DNA of 5,700 nucleotides from Thermohalobaculum sp039026295. GTDB taxonomy: Bacteria > Pseudomonadota > Alphaproteobacteria > Rhodobacterales > Rhodobacteraceae. The position numbers and the translations under genes are program-made. The stretch covers positions 1 through 5,700 of the forward strand of contig JBCCMP010000341.1 of assembly GCA_039026295.1 (NCBI GenBank). Reading direction: 5' to 3'. Numbering within the stretch: the first letter of the stretch is position 1; every line of letters begins with the position of its first letter. This document shows positions 5,337 through 5,700 of this stretch, piece after piece. The notes under the pieces were generated by a model. The model had not been told where the DNA came from and did not search any database. It saw only the letters and a list, made by a program, of their open reading frames with translations.

Positions 5337-5700
5337 TCACTGCCTCAGCCGGAACTGGCATTTCCGACGCGCGGCCCGGGGCGGCGTGGCGCAGAGAGTC
5401 CCGGCGAGCTGGAACGCGGCCAGGACTTTCGGGACGTAGTGCCTGGTCTCGCGATAGGGTGGCACGCCCTTGTAACGGGCGACCGCTCCCTCGCCGGCAT
5501 TGTACGCCGCCAGCGCCAGAACCAGATCGCCGCGAAACATCCGGATGAGATCGCTGAGATAGGCGGCGGAGCCTTTGAGGTTCTGGCCCGGGTCAAACAC
5601 GTTGTGCACGCCGTAGCGCCGGGCGGTTCCCGGCATGAGCTGCCCCAGCCCGCGTGCGCCTGCCGGGCTGATGGCGCGATGATTACCGCCGCTTTCGACC
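5337..5700 (-). CDS. lytic transglycosylase, C-terminal SLT domain (5' end outside the window)
   Basis: The last 120 codons of a minus-strand gene that runs off the right edge. Reading from the edge, the visible protein begins VESGGNHRAISPAGARGLGQ (residues 1-20 of the visible part) followed by LMPGTA, the classic SLT (PF01464) core: the glutamate of the ES motif (visible residue 2) is the catalytic acid that cleaves the MurNAc-GlcNAc bond of peptidoglycan with anhydro-sugar formation. Next come a DPGQNLKGSAAYLSDLI helix, the AAYNAGEGAV motif, and the usual PPYRETRHYVPKVLAAF end of the domain. A basic tail ending RRKCQFRLRQ closes the protein at TGA 5337-5339. The N-terminus, where a signal peptide or lipobox would be, is not visible, so periplasmic location is inferred from the family. 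It is convergent with the operon and probably functionally separate. A housekeeping cell-wall enzyme or a secretion-system-associated (VirB1-type) transglycosylase are both possible. Confidence 0.88.
   Translation of the reverse strand, partial: VESGGNHRAISPAGARGLGQLMPGTARRYGVHNVFDPGQNLKGSAAYLSDLIRMFRGDLVLALAAYNAGEGAVARYKGVPPYRETRHYVPKVLAAFQLAGTLCATPPRAARRKCQFRLRQ

Noticed and set aside
5156..5548. The frame of the FAD oxidoreductase stays open for 131 codons after its TAG stop, suggesting possible readthrough or a small downstream gene.
   Set aside because: More than half of this stretch is antisense to the well-supported transglycosylase gene, where G/C-rich codons keep the opposite frame open. 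The translated sequence matches no family I know and there is no good start or ribosome-binding site.

Overview
The window comes from a GC-rich bacterial genome, most likely an alphaproteobacterium of the Rhodobacterales type (Paracoccus, Rhodovulum and relatives). This is inferred from the G/C-rich third codon positions and the general look of the proteins; no rRNA or other marker gene is present to confirm it.

Positions 44-5155 hold six plus-strand genes packed with almost no spacing. In order they are: (1) an APH(6)/StrB-type small-molecule kinase; (2) an unusual single-frame fusion of an NAD(P)H:flavin reductase domain to a LysR-type substrate-binding domain with no helix-turn-helix; (3) a Rid/YjgF-family protein that lacks the canonical catalytic arginine; (4) a LigI-like TIM-barrel amidohydrolase; (5) a DUF1028 protein; (6) a DadA-like FAD-dependent amine/amino-acid oxidoreductase. 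Genes 2-3, 4-5 and 5-6 overlap through ATGA, the gap between 3 and 4 is 12 nt, and the gap between 1 and 2 is 27 nt. This is strong evidence for one polycistronic, translationally coupled transcript. The first gene itself appears to start inside the end of an upstream gene cut off by the window edge.

Taken together the enzymes look like a catabolic pathway for a nitrogen-containing, probably amino-acid-derived small molecule. The FAD oxidoreductase would turn an amine into an imine, the Rid protein would handle or bind a reactive intermediate, the amidohydrolase and the DUF1028 protein would hydrolyse amide, lactone or ester bonds, and the flavin reductase would supply reduced flavin to a monooxygenase not seen here. 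The substrate cannot be read from the sequence. The most unusual item is the flavin reductase-LysR effector-domain fusion, which suggests a flavin reductase gated directly by a pathway ligand.

Positions 5156-5336 are a short convergent intergenic region with a hairpin just after the operon and three 11-bp direct repeats. From 5337 to the right edge, on the minus strand, lies the C-terminal catalytic part of a lytic transglycosylase, unrelated in function to the operon. No tRNA, rRNA, CRISPR array or insertion sequence was recognised.
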